The notes under the pieces were generated by a model. That model did no database searches. It was not told where the DNA came from and saw nothing but the letters and a program-made list of their open reading frames with translations. Below are positions 16,154-24,184 of a stretch of DNA of 46,934 nt, piece after piece. The stretch covers positions 1 through 46,934 of the forward strand of contig JANXYQ010000003.1 in the NCBI GenBank assembly GCA_025355995.1, in the 5' to 3' direction. This DNA is from Spirochaetaceae bacterium (lineage in GTDB: Bacteria; Spirochaetota; Spirochaetia; Treponematales; Rectinemataceae). Made by a program: the position numbers and the translations under genes. How positions within the stretch are numbered: position 1 is the stretch's first letter; each line of letters starts with the position of its first letter.

Positions 16154-17694
16154 TAGGCTCCTCCCTCGGCGCCGAGGGCGCCGTTCGCGGCGAGCAGGAG
16201 GCTTTCCTCGCTGCATTCGCCGAAGCCCATTTCCCTGGTGAAGTGTCCCTTGCGCATTATCATCACCCGGTCGGAGAGGCCGACGAGCTCTGGCAGGTCG
16301 GAGGAAATCAGGAGCACGGTGCAGCCCTCCCTCGCGAGCTTCTCTATCGAAGAATGGATGGTCATCTTGGCGCCGATGTCCACGCCGCGGGTGGGCTCGT
16401 CGAGGATGAGCACCTTGGGCTTGCTCGCGAGCCACTTGGCCAGGAGGACCTTCTGCTGGTTCCCGCCCGACAGGTTGCCCACCGTCCGCTCGGGGTCCGG
16501 GGGGTAGATATCGAGCTCCCCGATCAGCTCGGCGGCCAGGGGCGCGCCCTTGGCCTTCGAGAAGACCGAGCCCGAGGAGAGCCGGTCCACGATGGGCGCC
16601 ATGATGTTCTCGCCCACGGTGAGCCTCAGGGCCAGGCCCTCGTGCTTGCGGTCCTCGGTGAGGTAGGCGATGCCGCGGGAGAGGGCGTCGGCCATCGTGC
16701 CGCTCCTCACCTCGGCGCCGTCGAGCTCGATGCGCCCCTCGTCGGCCCTGTCCAGGCCGGCGAGCACCTTCGCGAGCTCGCTGCGGCCCGCGCCCGAGAG
16801 GCCGCAGATGCCGAGGGTCTCGCCGCGCCTCGCCTCGAAGGAGACGTCGTGGAAGAAGCCGAAGCGGGAGAGGCCGCTCACCTTGAGCCTGGTCTCGCCA
16901 ATCTTGCGCTCGTCGCGCTTGTAGAATTCCTTGACCGAGCGGCCGACCATCATCTGGACGATCTCCTCGCGGGTGACCTCGCCGATCGGCTTGGTCGCGA
17001 TCTTCTTGCCGTCGCGCATGACGGTCACCCTGTCCGCGATCCGGAAGATTTCCGGAAGGTGGTGGGATATGTAGACGACGGCGATGCCGCGGTTCTTGAG
17101 CTGGACGATGATCTGGAAGAGGCGCTCGACCTCCTCCCTCGACAGGGCGCTGGTCGGCTCGTCCATCACGAGGATGCAGGGGCCGTTGCCGAGGACCTTC
17201 GCGATCTCCACGAGCTGGGCCTCGTGCTGGCTGATGTCCTCTATGGGGAGCTCGGGGTCGAGGTCGAGGCCGACGTGGGCGAGCAGCCCCTTGGCCTGCG
17301 ATCGCGCTCGCGCCTTGTCGAGGAGGGGGCCCTTCCGGGGCAGGCGGCCGGCGAGGAGGTTCTCTATGATGCTGATGGGCCTGGCGAGGCTCAGCTCTTG
17401 GTAGATCATCCCGATGCCGTACTTCTTGGCCTGGGTCGGCGAATGGAGCTTGACCTCCTTGCCGTTGATGCAGATTTGCCCCGTATAGTCGTCGAAGGAG
17501 CCGGCGAGCATCTTCATTAGGGTGGATTTGCCCGCGCCGTTCTCGCCCACCAGGGCGTGGACCTCTCCCGCGTACACCTCGAAGCTCACGTCGTCCACGG
17601 CAATCGTGCCCGGGAAGCGCTTGCTCACGCGCTTCATCTCGAGGGCGAGCCCTATCTCCCGTTCTTCCAAAATGAGCTCCTCATCTCTTTCCAT
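16153..17694 (-). CDS. Sugar ABC transporter ATPase with two nucleotide-binding domains (RbsA/XylG-like)
   Basis: A 513-residue CUT2-type ATPase that powers sugar import. Domain 1 (about residues 15-250) has Walker A GENGAGKST, an altered signature DISQHEAQLVEIAK and Walker B ILVMDEPTSAL. Domain 2 (about 265-505) has a degenerate Walker A (GLSGAGRSE), the signature NLSGGNQQKV and Walker B VLILDEPTRGVD. One degenerate second site is normal in this family. I start it at 17694 (MERDEE), overlapping the preceding URO-D-fold gene by 14 bases. No strong ribosome binding site precedes that ATG, so coupling from the upstream gene is likely; an internal Met at codon 20 is the alternative. Confidence 0.92.
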   Translation of the reverse strand: MERDEELILEEREIGLALEMKRVSKRFPGTIAVDDVSFEVYAGEVHALVGENGAGKSTLMKMLAGSFDDYTGQICINGKEVKLHSPTQAKKYGIGMIYQELSLARPISIIENLLAGRLPRKGPLLDKARARSQAKGLLAHVGLDLDPELPIEDISQHEAQLVEIAKVLGNGPCILVMDEPTSALSREEVERLFQIIVQLKNRGIAVVYISHHLPEIFRIADRVTVMRDGKKIATKPIGEVTREEIVQMMVGRSVKEFYKRDERKIGETRLKVSGLSRFGFFHDVSFEARRGETLGICGLSGAGRSELAKVLAGLDRADEGRIELDGAEVRSGTMADALSRGIAYLTEDRKHEGLALRLTVGENIMAPIVDRLSSGSVFSKAKGAPLAAELIGELDIYPPDPERTVGNLSGGNQQKVLLAKWLASKPKVLILDEPTRGVDIGAKMTIHSSIEKLAREGCTVLLISSDLPELVGLSDRVMIMRKGHFTREMGFGECSEESLLLAANGALGAEGGA

Positions 17695-18988
17695 TGAACT
17701 CGGCGACCGCGTCGAACATGGCCACCACGTTGCGGGCCGGAACGTCCGGCATGATGTTGTGCACCGTGTTGAACACGAAGCCCCCGTCCCTGGAGAGGAG
17801 GGCGAGCCGCTCGAGGACCTGGGCCCGCACATCCGCGGGTGTCCCGTCCTTGAGGACGGTGCGGTTCTCGACCCCGCCGCCCCAGAACGTCATATCGGCG
17901 CCGAACTCCCGTTTCAGCCGCTCGGGCTCCATGTCCCTGGCGCTGGTCTGCACGGGGTTGAGGATGTCGTAGCCCGCCTCGATGAGGTCGGGGATGACCG
18001 CGTAGATCGAGCCGCAGGAGTGGAGGAAGGTCTTCATCGAGCTGTGGGCGTGCACGTAGTCGCAGAGGATCCTGTGCCTGGGCTTGAACACGCGGCGGTA
18101 GATCTCGGGGTCCATGAACGGGCCGCCCTCGTGGCCGAGGTCGTCGCCGAAGCGCAGGACGTCGGCCACGTCGCCCACGGCCTCGCAGACCTTCGCGAGG
18201 GTCGCGAGGTGGCTCTCCATGAGGGCGTCCAGCATCCTCGTCACCTGGTCCTCGTCCATGAGGAGGTCGACGAGGAAATTGTCGATGCGGCGGAGGAAGG
18301 TGCCCCACTCGAAGAGGTTGCAGCCGACGACGATCATCAGGGCGCGGTCGGTCCTGGCCCTGAGGGCGAGGGCCCTCGCGCGCAGGTCTGCCCAGAAACT
18401 ACCCTCGCCCGCGCGGTCCCAGGGCGAGTGGACCAGGGCGGACCAGAGCACCTTGCCCATGGCCGCGGGAAGCAGCCTGTAATCCGCCGGGTAGCCGTCC
18501 TCGTAGGGGAAGCAGCGCTCGTCGTAGAAGGTCGCGCCCTGGGGCCGCCGGGCGATGAGGGTCCCGTCGGCGTGGTAGACGAAGAAGTCGTCCCCCTTCC
18601 GGACGGGCTTGAACCAGGCAGGATAGAGATAGGAGCTGCCGTCCGGCATCTCGAGCCCGGCCCAGTCCTCGTCCTTGTCGTTGAAGGCGCGGCCGACGTC
18701 GACGACGTCGATGCCGAGGCGATCGAGCAGCCAGTCCTCGGGCTGGGCCAGCTCCTGCACGACGTCGTAGACGCGGGGCCGGGAATCGTGCGCGTTTGGG
18801 CCGCCGGCCAGGCCGTCCCGAGAGTCCAGCTCGCGCACGAGCGCGGTATACCCCAGGGCTGAGATGCCGGAGCTCGGCGTGCTGCCTAGGTCGACGGGCA
18901 CGCGGTCGCCCTCGCGATGGGCGATCGCCGCGAGGACGCGCTCCCGGGAGGTCAGGCCCCGCCCCCGGGTAGCTCGGGGTCGTCCCAT
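17681..18988 (-). CDS. URO-D-fold methyltransferase-like protein
   Basis: A 435-residue URO-D-superfamily protein. The N-terminal LTSRERVLAAIAHREGDRVPVDLG is the usual family opening; later come FLHSCGSIYAVIPDLIEAG and MTFWGGGVENRTVL. The His-x-Cys-Gly motif is present but the second Cys expected near the end is replaced by Gly (WGGGV), so metal binding would differ from MtaA. The gene starts inside the preceding one. An ATG at 18988 has an AGGGA almost touching it. A CTG at 18955 sits exactly where other members have Met (xTSRERV) and overlaps the upstream stop as CTGA, so it may be the true start (424 residues). It precedes the ABC ATPase with a 14-base overlap, tying it to sugar uptake. 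Confidence 0.78.
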   Translation of the reverse strand: MGRPRATRGRGLTSRERVLAAIAHREGDRVPVDLGSTPSSGISALGYTALVRELDSRDGLAGGPNAHDSRPRVYDVVQELAQPEDWLLDRLGIDVVDVGRAFNDKDEDWAGLEMPDGSSYLYPAWFKPVRKGDDFFVYHADGTLIARRPQGATFYDERCFPYEDGYPADYRLLPAAMGKVLWSALVHSPWDRAGEGSFWADLRARALALRARTDRALMIVVGCNLFEWGTFLRRIDNFLVDLLMDEDQVTRMLDALMESHLATLAKVCEAVGDVADVLRFGDDLGHEGGPFMDPEIYRRVFKPRHRILCDYVHAHSSMKTFLHSCGSIYAVIPDLIEAGYDILNPVQTSARDMEPERLKREFGADMTFWGGGVENRTVLKDGTPADVRAQVLERLALLSRDGGFVFNTVHNIMPDVPARNVVAMFDAVAEFNGKR

Positions 18989-20139
18989 TTCCCTAGCTCG
19001 AGCGGATAGGTCCCGTGCTTTCGCAGGAGATTGAGCACGAACTCGTAGCGCTCGGCCGACACGTTGCTGGGAACCGAGTGGTCCGACTGGACGAGGTAGC
19101 CGCCGCCCTTCGCGGCGTTCAGCTTGCGCATGACCTGGGCCTCGAGTTCGGGGAGGCTGTCGTTGGCCCAGGCGAGGGCGTCGATGTTGCCGCAGAAACC
19201 CATCCTGTGGCCGTGCTTCTTGCGCAGCTCCACGACGTCGAGGCCGGACTTGGCCTCGAGGGGATTGTATGAGTCGAGCCCGATCTCGATGAAGTCCTCG
19301 TAGATCTCGCTCGCGTTGCCGCAGCCGTGGTAGATGACGGGCAGGCCCGCGCCGTGGCAGACCCTGATCTGCTCGGCCACAATGGGCTTGAAGTGCTCGC
19401 GCCACATGGCCGGCGAGAAAAGCATGCCGTTGCGATAGGCCACGTCGCCCCAAACCACCATCCCCGCGAGCATCCCGTCGGCGGCCTTGATCTGGGCCTT
19501 CGTCATCTCGACGACGAATTCGCCGATGCGCCTGACGAAGGCGCCGAGCTCGTCGGGGTAGAGCCCGAGCCACATCAGGACGTTCTCGGTGCCGACCACC
19601 CGCCAGACGTACTCGTGTCCCTCGCAGATGGAGCCGTAGACCGGGAAGTCCTCGTAGTAGGATTTCACGCGGTCGATCCAGGCGGGGATGTCCCGGCTGA
19701 TCACGTCCCCGATGCCGTTGAGCTGGTCGTCCCCGCGCTTGAAGAAGCGGCGGTCGTCCCAGGGATCGTCGAAGCGGAAGGCGGACATCTTCTCGAGGTC
19801 GTTTGTATCGAAGCTCTCGAAGTAGGGCATCTGCGTGCCGAGCTTCTTGCGGATGGTCGCCTCGAAGCCGGTTTTGAGGATAACGTCCTCCTCCGTCTCC
19901 TTGATGACCGTGAAGTTCTTGATGTGCGGGTCCATGTTGGGGGTCACGCATACCCAATCCAGGTCGTAGTGCCGGTAGATGTCCGCGTCCGCGGCGAGCC
20001 CCAGCTCCTTCCTCCAGCGCGAGATGAAGGTCGACCAATAGAAATCCGACAGGGGGAGCCTATCGCCCTCCTCGTGGCGGAGCGCCTTGTTCAGGCGATC
20101 GAGCTTGGCTAGGCAGTTCGCCGTCCGTTCGAGCTTCAC
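18952..20139 (-). CDS. URO-D-fold methyltransferase-like protein
   Basis: A 395-residue URO-D-superfamily protein. The barrel carries the full metal-site pattern: His-x-Cys-Gly in IYHGCGNASEIYEDFIEIG and a second Cys in GFCGNIDALAW, as in MtaA/MtbA-type methyltransferases whose zinc activates a thiol. Other landmarks are GDRLPLSDFYWS near the start and VWGDVAYRNGMLFSP. The start codon is GTG with AAGGAGAG 6 bases upstream. It follows the mutarotase-like gene by 34 bases and overlaps the next URO-D-fold gene, so it is the second gene of the transporter operon. The exact reaction is unknown; methyl transfer to or from a corrinoid or thiol carrier is my inference. Confidence 0.8.
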   Translation of the reverse strand: MKLERTANCLAKLDRLNKALRHEEGDRLPLSDFYWSTFISRWRKELGLAADADIYRHYDLDWVCVTPNMDPHIKNFTVIKETEEDVILKTGFEATIRKKLGTQMPYFESFDTNDLEKMSAFRFDDPWDDRRFFKRGDDQLNGIGDVISRDIPAWIDRVKSYYEDFPVYGSICEGHEYVWRVVGTENVLMWLGLYPDELGAFVRRIGEFVVEMTKAQIKAADGMLAGMVVWGDVAYRNGMLFSPAMWREHFKPIVAEQIRVCHGAGLPVIYHGCGNASEIYEDFIEIGLDSYNPLEAKSGLDVVELRKKHGHRMGFCGNIDALAWANDSLPELEAQVMRKLNAAKGGGYLVQSDHSVPSNVSAERYEFVLNLLRKHGTYPLELGKWDDPELPGGGA

Positions 20140-20173
20140 GACTCTCTCCTTAAGGCAAAGGGCGAAATGCGAA

Positions 20174-20497
20174 TCAATCCTGGTGGAAGACCTCTTCCAT
20201 GTCCGCCCACCACTCCCCCGCCGACCTGGAGGGAAGGGGATCCTGCATGGGCTTCATGATCGCCCACCATTCCTGGGTCTTCGGATCCTCGCCCATCCTG
20301 GCCATGTCGGCCTCGAAATCCGAGCCGACGTACTCGAAATACGCGAAGAGGAAACCGTCCTTCAGGTAGATGGAGTAATTCCGGAGGCCGCAGTCGCGGA
20401 TGGTCTTGGCGACCTCGGGCCAAATGGCCGAGTGGTATCGCTTGTAGGCTTCCGTCACGCCGCCCTGCAATTTGATGACCTGTCCGAATCGTCTCAT
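20174..20497 (-). CDS. L-rhamnose mutarotase family protein
   Basis: A 107-residue protein of the RhaM family (E. coli RhaM has 104), which interconverts alpha and beta anomers of L-rhamnose. The family pattern KRYHSAIWPEV with His22, YSIYLKDGFLFAYFEY and the late EWW.IM and EEVFH blocks are all present, so it is probably catalytically competent. GAGGAGG precedes the ATG. It is the first gene of the leftward operon with two URO-D-fold genes and the CUT2 sugar transporter, which suggests that the imported substrate is a free or released sugar, possibly a 6-deoxyhexose. The true substrate may be another sugar, since this small family is used widely. Confidence 0.82.
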   Translation of the reverse strand: MRRFGQVIKLQGGVTEAYKRYHSAIWPEVAKTIRDCGLRNYSIYLKDGFLFAYFEYVGSDFEADMARMGEDPKTQEWWAIMKPMQDPLPSRSAGEWWADMEEVFHQD

Positions 20498-20548
20498 GAG
20501 TCGCAGCCTCCTCGCGTCGCAGGCCTTAGGGCTTTCTTTCTGGACCTA

Positions 20549-20576
20549 ATGCTAGCACTTTGCTGAGGGCTGTCAA
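20549..20576 (-). promoter_or_regulatory. Sigma-70-type promoter for the mutarotase/URO-D/ABC operon
   Basis: On the minus strand a perfect -35 box TTGACA (20576-20571) and a -10-like TAGCAT (20554-20549) are 16 bases apart. Initiation would leave a leader of about 45 bases before the mutarotase ATG. The palindrome at 20585-20595 lies immediately upstream of the -35 box. Confidence 0.6.
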
Positions 20577-20584
20577 CGTATTTT

Positions 20585-20639
20585 AGTAAATTACTGCTTA
20601 ATAATTGGATTTCTTTATCTCTGCTAGACATAATATTAT
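20585..20639. promoter_or_regulatory. AT-rich divergent control region with two palindromes (candidate LacI-family operators)
   Basis: AGTAAATTACT at 20585-20595 (arms of five around a central base) and ATAATATTAT at 20630-20639 (perfect) stand in the strongly AT-rich gap between the leftward operon and the lacI-like gene. LacI-family proteins bind palindromes of this kind, but neither matches the common CG-centred consensus, so assignment is tentative. A weak rightward promoter, TTGGAT (20605-20610), 18 bases, CATAAT (20629-20634), could drive the regulator gene. Confidence 0.35.
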
Positions 20640-20686
20640 TGCATTTATTGGAATATTATGATAAAGTTTTACCAACGGAGAGATAA

Positions 20687-21727
20687 ATGCCAGCCAAAGT
20701 CAGGCTCGATGATGTCGCGCGAAAAGCCGGGGTCTCCCTCACGACCGCGTCGCTCGCGCTTTCCGACCAGGGCAGGATCTCCGCGGACACGAGGGAAAAA
20801 GTCTTCGAGGCGGCCCGCGAGCTCGGGTACCTCCAGAAAAAGAAGCGGATAGAGGCCCCCGTGGCCGAGAGCAGGGACATCGCGGTCCTCCTCAACATGG
20901 ATCCGGAATGGTCCTTCGTGCTCCACCTGATACGTCCCATCATCTACGAGTTCGAGAAAACCCTGAGGCAGGTGGGCTTCAACACCCTGCTAGTGCCGAT
21001 CTCCCGCACGGACACGACCGCGGTCATCCTGGACAAGATCCGCTGCTCGGGGGCGGTGGGCGTGGCCACCATCCACTTCGCCTCGCTGGAGCTCATCCTC
21101 CTCCTCGAGGCGGCGGGCATACCCGTAGTCGTCGTGATGAACTCTACCTACCAGGACCGCGTCTATACCGTCTGCGTCGACGACTTCCAGGGCGCCTACG
21201 AAGGCGCATCCTACCTCGTCAAGTGCGGCCACCTCCGCCTCGGCTACGTGGACTGCGAGAGGCTGGACCTCCCGGTCCTGCCGATCGACCGCTTCTTCGG
21301 CTTCAAGAAGGCCATAGAGGAGTACCGCCTCGAGTTCGACGACTCGATGCGGCTCAAGCTCCCCCTCGACGACGAGGACGAGCAGCTGCGCGCGATCGAG
21401 GCCCTCGTCCTCGCGCATCCCGACATGACGGCCATCTTCGCCCTCGACGACGACGTCGCGGTTCGGGTCGTGGAGATGCTGAGGCGCCTCGGCATCGGCG
21501 TGCCCTCGCGGATATCGGTTATCTCCCCGGGCGACACCCTCGACTACTCGCTCTGCTTCGTGCCCCAGATCACGACGATGCGGATCGACACCACCTACAT
21601 GGGCAGGATCGCCGCCCAGATGCTGCACAACCGCATCGCCCACAATCCCGAGGAGATCCACGTGCTGAAGGTCAAGCAGCAGCTCGTGCGCCGAGGATCG
21701 GTAAAGGAGGATCGCCATGCTCCATGA
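20687..21727 (+). CDS. LacI-family transcription regulator
   Basis: A 346-residue regulator. The N-terminal helix-turn-helix VRLDDVARKAGVSLTTASLA (residues 5-24) and hinge SADTREKVFEAARELGY lead into a periplasmic-binding-protein-like effector domain (about 60-335). The usual hinge Leu/Ala dyad is not obvious, and the first lobe contains AVLLNMDPEWSFV. GGAGA lies before the ATG. It is divergent from the mutarotase/URO-D/ABC operon and its end overlaps the URO-D-fold gene at 21717 by 11 bases, so it probably controls both directions. The effector is likely the transported sugar or a derivative; not determined. Confidence 0.9.
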   Translation: MPAKVRLDDVARKAGVSLTTASLALSDQGRISADTREKVFEAARELGYLQKKKRIEAPVAESRDIAVLLNMDPEWSFVLHLIRPIIYEFEKTLRQVGFNTLLVPISRTDTTAVILDKIRCSGAVGVATIHFASLELILLLEAAGIPVVVVMNSTYQDRVYTVCVDDFQGAYEGASYLVKCGHLRLGYVDCERLDLPVLPIDRFFGFKKAIEEYRLEFDDSMRLKLPLDDEDEQLRAIEALVLAHPDMTAIFALDDDVAVRVVEMLRRLGIGVPSRISVISPGDTLDYSLCFVPQITTMRIDTTYMGRIAAQMLHNRIAHNPEEIHVLKVKQQLVRRGSVKEDRHAP

Positions 21728-23024
21728 CCCCGGAAGCTATTCCCCCCCCCTCGTCATCGACGAGATCGACCTCGCCCCAGACGAGCGGGAGAACCTTCGC
21801 GGCTTGGGCCGCGAGATCGCCGAGATCGCCGCCGATCCGGTCAACGCCGAGCGCGCCGCGCTGTGGAGGAGCCTGAACGACCTGAGACCGGACAGGCCGA
21901 TGGTCTGGATCAACGAGATCCCCTGGCACGAGATGGACTCTGGCGGCGAGCTCGCCCTGCGATGCCGAGGCGCCTGGGCGCGGGAGCTCGAGACTTCCTT
22001 GAGGCGGACGATCTACCAGTGGAGGCACATGCCCGGCGACATGGTCGTGAATCCCTGGCTCGACTGCCCCCTCGCCGTCCACTCCACCGACTTCGGGATC
22101 GTCGAGGAGGTGGACATCGCGAGCACCGACTCCGCCAACGAGATCGTCTCGAGGCACTTCCACGTCCAGATAAAGGAGAGCGAGGACATCGGGAAGATCC
22201 AGATGCCCAGGGTCACGCACTCTGAGAGGACGACTGCCGTCGTCTACGACGCGATGTGCGATCTCTATCGTGACGTCATACCGGTGAAAAAGCTGGGCCA
22301 GACCCACATCTGGTTCACGCCCTGGGACTACCTGATCCGCTGGTGGGGCATCGAGGAGGCGATGATCGACATGATCGACCGCCCCGGGATGGTCCACGCG
22401 GCCTATCAGCGCATGGTGGACGCCTGGATGACCGAGCTGGACCAGTTCGAGGCCCAGGACCTGCTGTCCCTCGACTGCTCGAACGTGCGCATCGGCTCGG
22501 GCGGCTACGGCTACGCCTCGGCCCTGCCCGGATCGCCCTACGAAAGCGGGCGCGTGCGGGCCAACAACATGTGGGGCTGCTCCAACGCGCAGATCCTCGC
22601 CTCGGTCTCGCCCGAGATGCACTGGGAATTCGCGATGGAGCACGACCTGCCCTGGATGCGCCGCTGGGGACTCAACTACTACGGCTGCTGCGAGCCGCTG
22701 GACCGCAAGGTGGCGCTGCTCGAGCGCATCCCCAACCTGCGCAAGGTCTCGGTGAGCCCCTGGAACGACTACGCCCGGATCTTCTCCGGCATCGGGGACC
22801 GCTGGGTGGCGAGCGTGAAGCCCAACCCCGCCATCTTCCTCGACGAGGAGTGGGACGAGACCGCGGCCCGCGCCGCGATCGACCTGGCTCTCGACGCGGC
22901 CGCGGCCGAGGGCGTCGCCGTCGAGCTCATCATGAAGGACATCTCCACGGTGGCGCATCGCCCCGAGCGGCTCTGGGCCTGGTCGAGGATAGCGGCCGAG
23001 GCAGTGAGGGAAGCGCGGGGCTAG
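21717..23024 (+). CDS. URO-D-fold, methyltransferase-like protein (large subgroup, paralogue of 8098-9363)
   Basis: A 435-residue URO-D-superfamily protein closely similar in layout to the gene at 8098. Common blocks include ERAALWRSLNDLRPDRPMVW, TPWDYLIRWWGIEEAMIDMI against the matching region of 8098, YYGCCEPLDRK and PNLRKVSVSPWNDYA. Like that paralogue it lacks His-x-Cys-Gly and has the double-Cys GCCEP. Proteins of this group are sometimes labelled trimethylamine corrinoid protein 2, although no B12-binding motif (DxHxxG) is visible here, so I do not adopt that name. AAGGAGG precedes the ATG, which lies inside the end of the LacI-type gene; the two are cotranscribed. It converges on the CobW-like gene with a 5-base gap. 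Confidence 0.77.
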   Translation: MLHDPGSYSPPLVIDEIDLAPDERENLRGLGREIAEIAADPVNAERAALWRSLNDLRPDRPMVWINEIPWHEMDSGGELALRCRGAWARELETSLRRTIYQWRHMPGDMVVNPWLDCPLAVHSTDFGIVEEVDIASTDSANEIVSRHFHVQIKESEDIGKIQMPRVTHSERTTAVVYDAMCDLYRDVIPVKKLGQTHIWFTPWDYLIRWWGIEEAMIDMIDRPGMVHAAYQRMVDAWMTELDQFEAQDLLSLDCSNVRIGSGGYGYASALPGSPYESGRVRANNMWGCSNAQILASVSPEMHWEFAMEHDLPWMRRWGLNYYGCCEPLDRKVALLERIPNLRKVSVSPWNDYARIFSGIGDRWVASVKPNPAIFLDEEWDETAARAAIDLALDAAAAEGVAVELIMKDISTVAHRPERLWAWSRIAAEAVREARG

Positions 23025-23029
23025 GGGGC

Positions 23030-24184
23030 CTAGCCCATCCGGTGCTTCGGCTCGGGCTTGCCGGGCCGGAAGGCGGAGCGCCCTTCCTCCGCTATCGCGA
23101 CGAGGGCGGAGCGGCGCGCCGATTCCGCCGCCATGGAGGCGAGGGCGGAGAGCTCCTCCGGGGCGGCCTGGGCCCGCGCGTTGACCGCCACCGACGCGCG
23201 CCGCGCCTCGAAGGCCGGCAGCTGGCCCTCGAGCATGCTCCCGAGCTCCGCGGCAGTCGCGACCGCCAGGAAATCCCCGCCCGTCAGGCCGATCTTACCC
23301 TCGTAGCTCCCCGCGGAGACATGGAGCTTCAGGTGCCCCAGCGCGAGGCCGGAGGCGAGGAGCCCTTCCGCGAGGCCCCGCGCGAACTCCAGGACCGCGC
23401 GCCTGCAGCGCCCGCCGTCGGACGAGAGCCCGCCCGAGTCCTCGATGAGGAGCCGCTCGTCGAGCCAGGAAAGCTCGCGCTCTCCCGAGCCGTAGCGCTC
23501 GTAGTCGATCTCGAGCGCGGGGCCGTCGCGCGCGCCCGTCCCCCTACCATCTCGGCCGCCGCGCGCCGACTCGATGGCCGCGAGCCAGGCCGCCGCGCCC
23601 TCCTCGGAGGAGCCGCTGATCTCGAGGAGCTTCTTGCCCGGCCAGGCCGCAGAGGCGAGGGAGAGCAGCCTCGCGCGGTCGGGCGGCGATAGGAGGTCGC
23701 GCTTGTTGAGGACGATGAGATCGGCCTCCTCGAGCTGGCGGTCGAAGACGTAGACGACGTCCTCGCTGAAGGGAAGGCGGGTTCCGGAGAGCCTCGCGAG
23801 GAGGAGGCGGGAGTCGGCGAAGACGGAGAAGACAGACTTGGCCCCGTAGCTCTCGCGGAAGGCCTCGAAGGGCTTGACGACCGTGGCGACGATATCGGCG
23901 CAGGAGCCGACGGACTCGGCGAAGACGGCGTCCGGGCGATCCCTCTCCACGAGGGAGGCGAGCCGCGCGTCGAAGTCGTCGTAGCGGCAGCAGAAGCAGC
24001 CGCCCCCCACCTCGACGGAGGGAATGCCGGAGGAGCGCATGAAGAGCGCGTCGACCTGGAGCTTGCCCTGGTCGTTGGTGACCACGCCTACCCGCCGCCC
24101 GGACGCGATGAGGCGACGGCAGGCGCCCGCGATGGCGGTGGTCTTGCCCGAGCCGAGGAAGCCCCCGACGAAGTACGTCCTCAT
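23030..24184 (-). CDS. CobW/COG0523-type GTPase
   Basis: A 384-residue P-loop GTPase. The Walker A motif GFLGSGKTT is at residues 8-16, the family metal-binding motif Cys-Phe-Cys-Cys at 63-66 (GGGCFCC), and the guanine-specificity motif NKRD at about 160. The C-terminal part (about 215-384) is not the usual CobW_C domain that I recognise. COG0523 proteins insert or deliver metals (Zn, Co) to client proteins; here the clients could be the zinc-dependent URO-D-fold methyltransferases or the corrinoid system, inferred from context. It overlaps the DUF1638 gene by 4 bases (ATGA). A true role in cobalamin synthesis (cobW) is unlikely because no cob genes are near. Confidence 0.85.
   Translation of the reverse strand: MRTYFVGGFLGSGKTTAIAGACRRLIASGRRVGVVTNDQGKLQVDALFMRSSGIPSVEVGGGCFCCRYDDFDARLASLVERDRPDAVFAESVGSCADIVATVVKPFEAFRESYGAKSVFSVFADSRLLLARLSGTRLPFSEDVVYVFDRQLEEADLIVLNKRDLLSPPDRARLLSLASAAWPGKKLLEISGSSEEGAAAWLAAIESARGGRDGRGTGARDGPALEIDYERYGSGERELSWLDERLLIEDSGGLSSDGGRCRRAVLEFARGLAEGLLASGLALGHLKLHVSAGSYEGKIGLTGGDFLAVATAAELGSMLEGQLPAFEARRASVAVNARAQAAPEELSALASMAAESARRSALVAIAEEGRSAFRPGKPEPKHRMG

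Noticed and set aside
16154-16435. 94-residue N-terminal extension of the first permease
   Set aside because: It is Arg-rich, lies inside the ATPase gene, and the internal ATG at 16153 has a ribosome binding site and the usual TAATG coupling.
18989-20038. N-terminal extension that would make the 17681 URO-D-fold protein 785 residues long
   Set aside because: The added part is a shadow of the neighbouring URO-D-fold gene in another frame, with Arg/Gly-rich low-complexity sequence.
21717-23024. Corrinoid protein (the label trimethylamine corrinoid protein 2)
   Set aside because: No DxHxxG cobalt-ligand motif; the sequence has a URO-D-type barrel and matches the gene at 8098.
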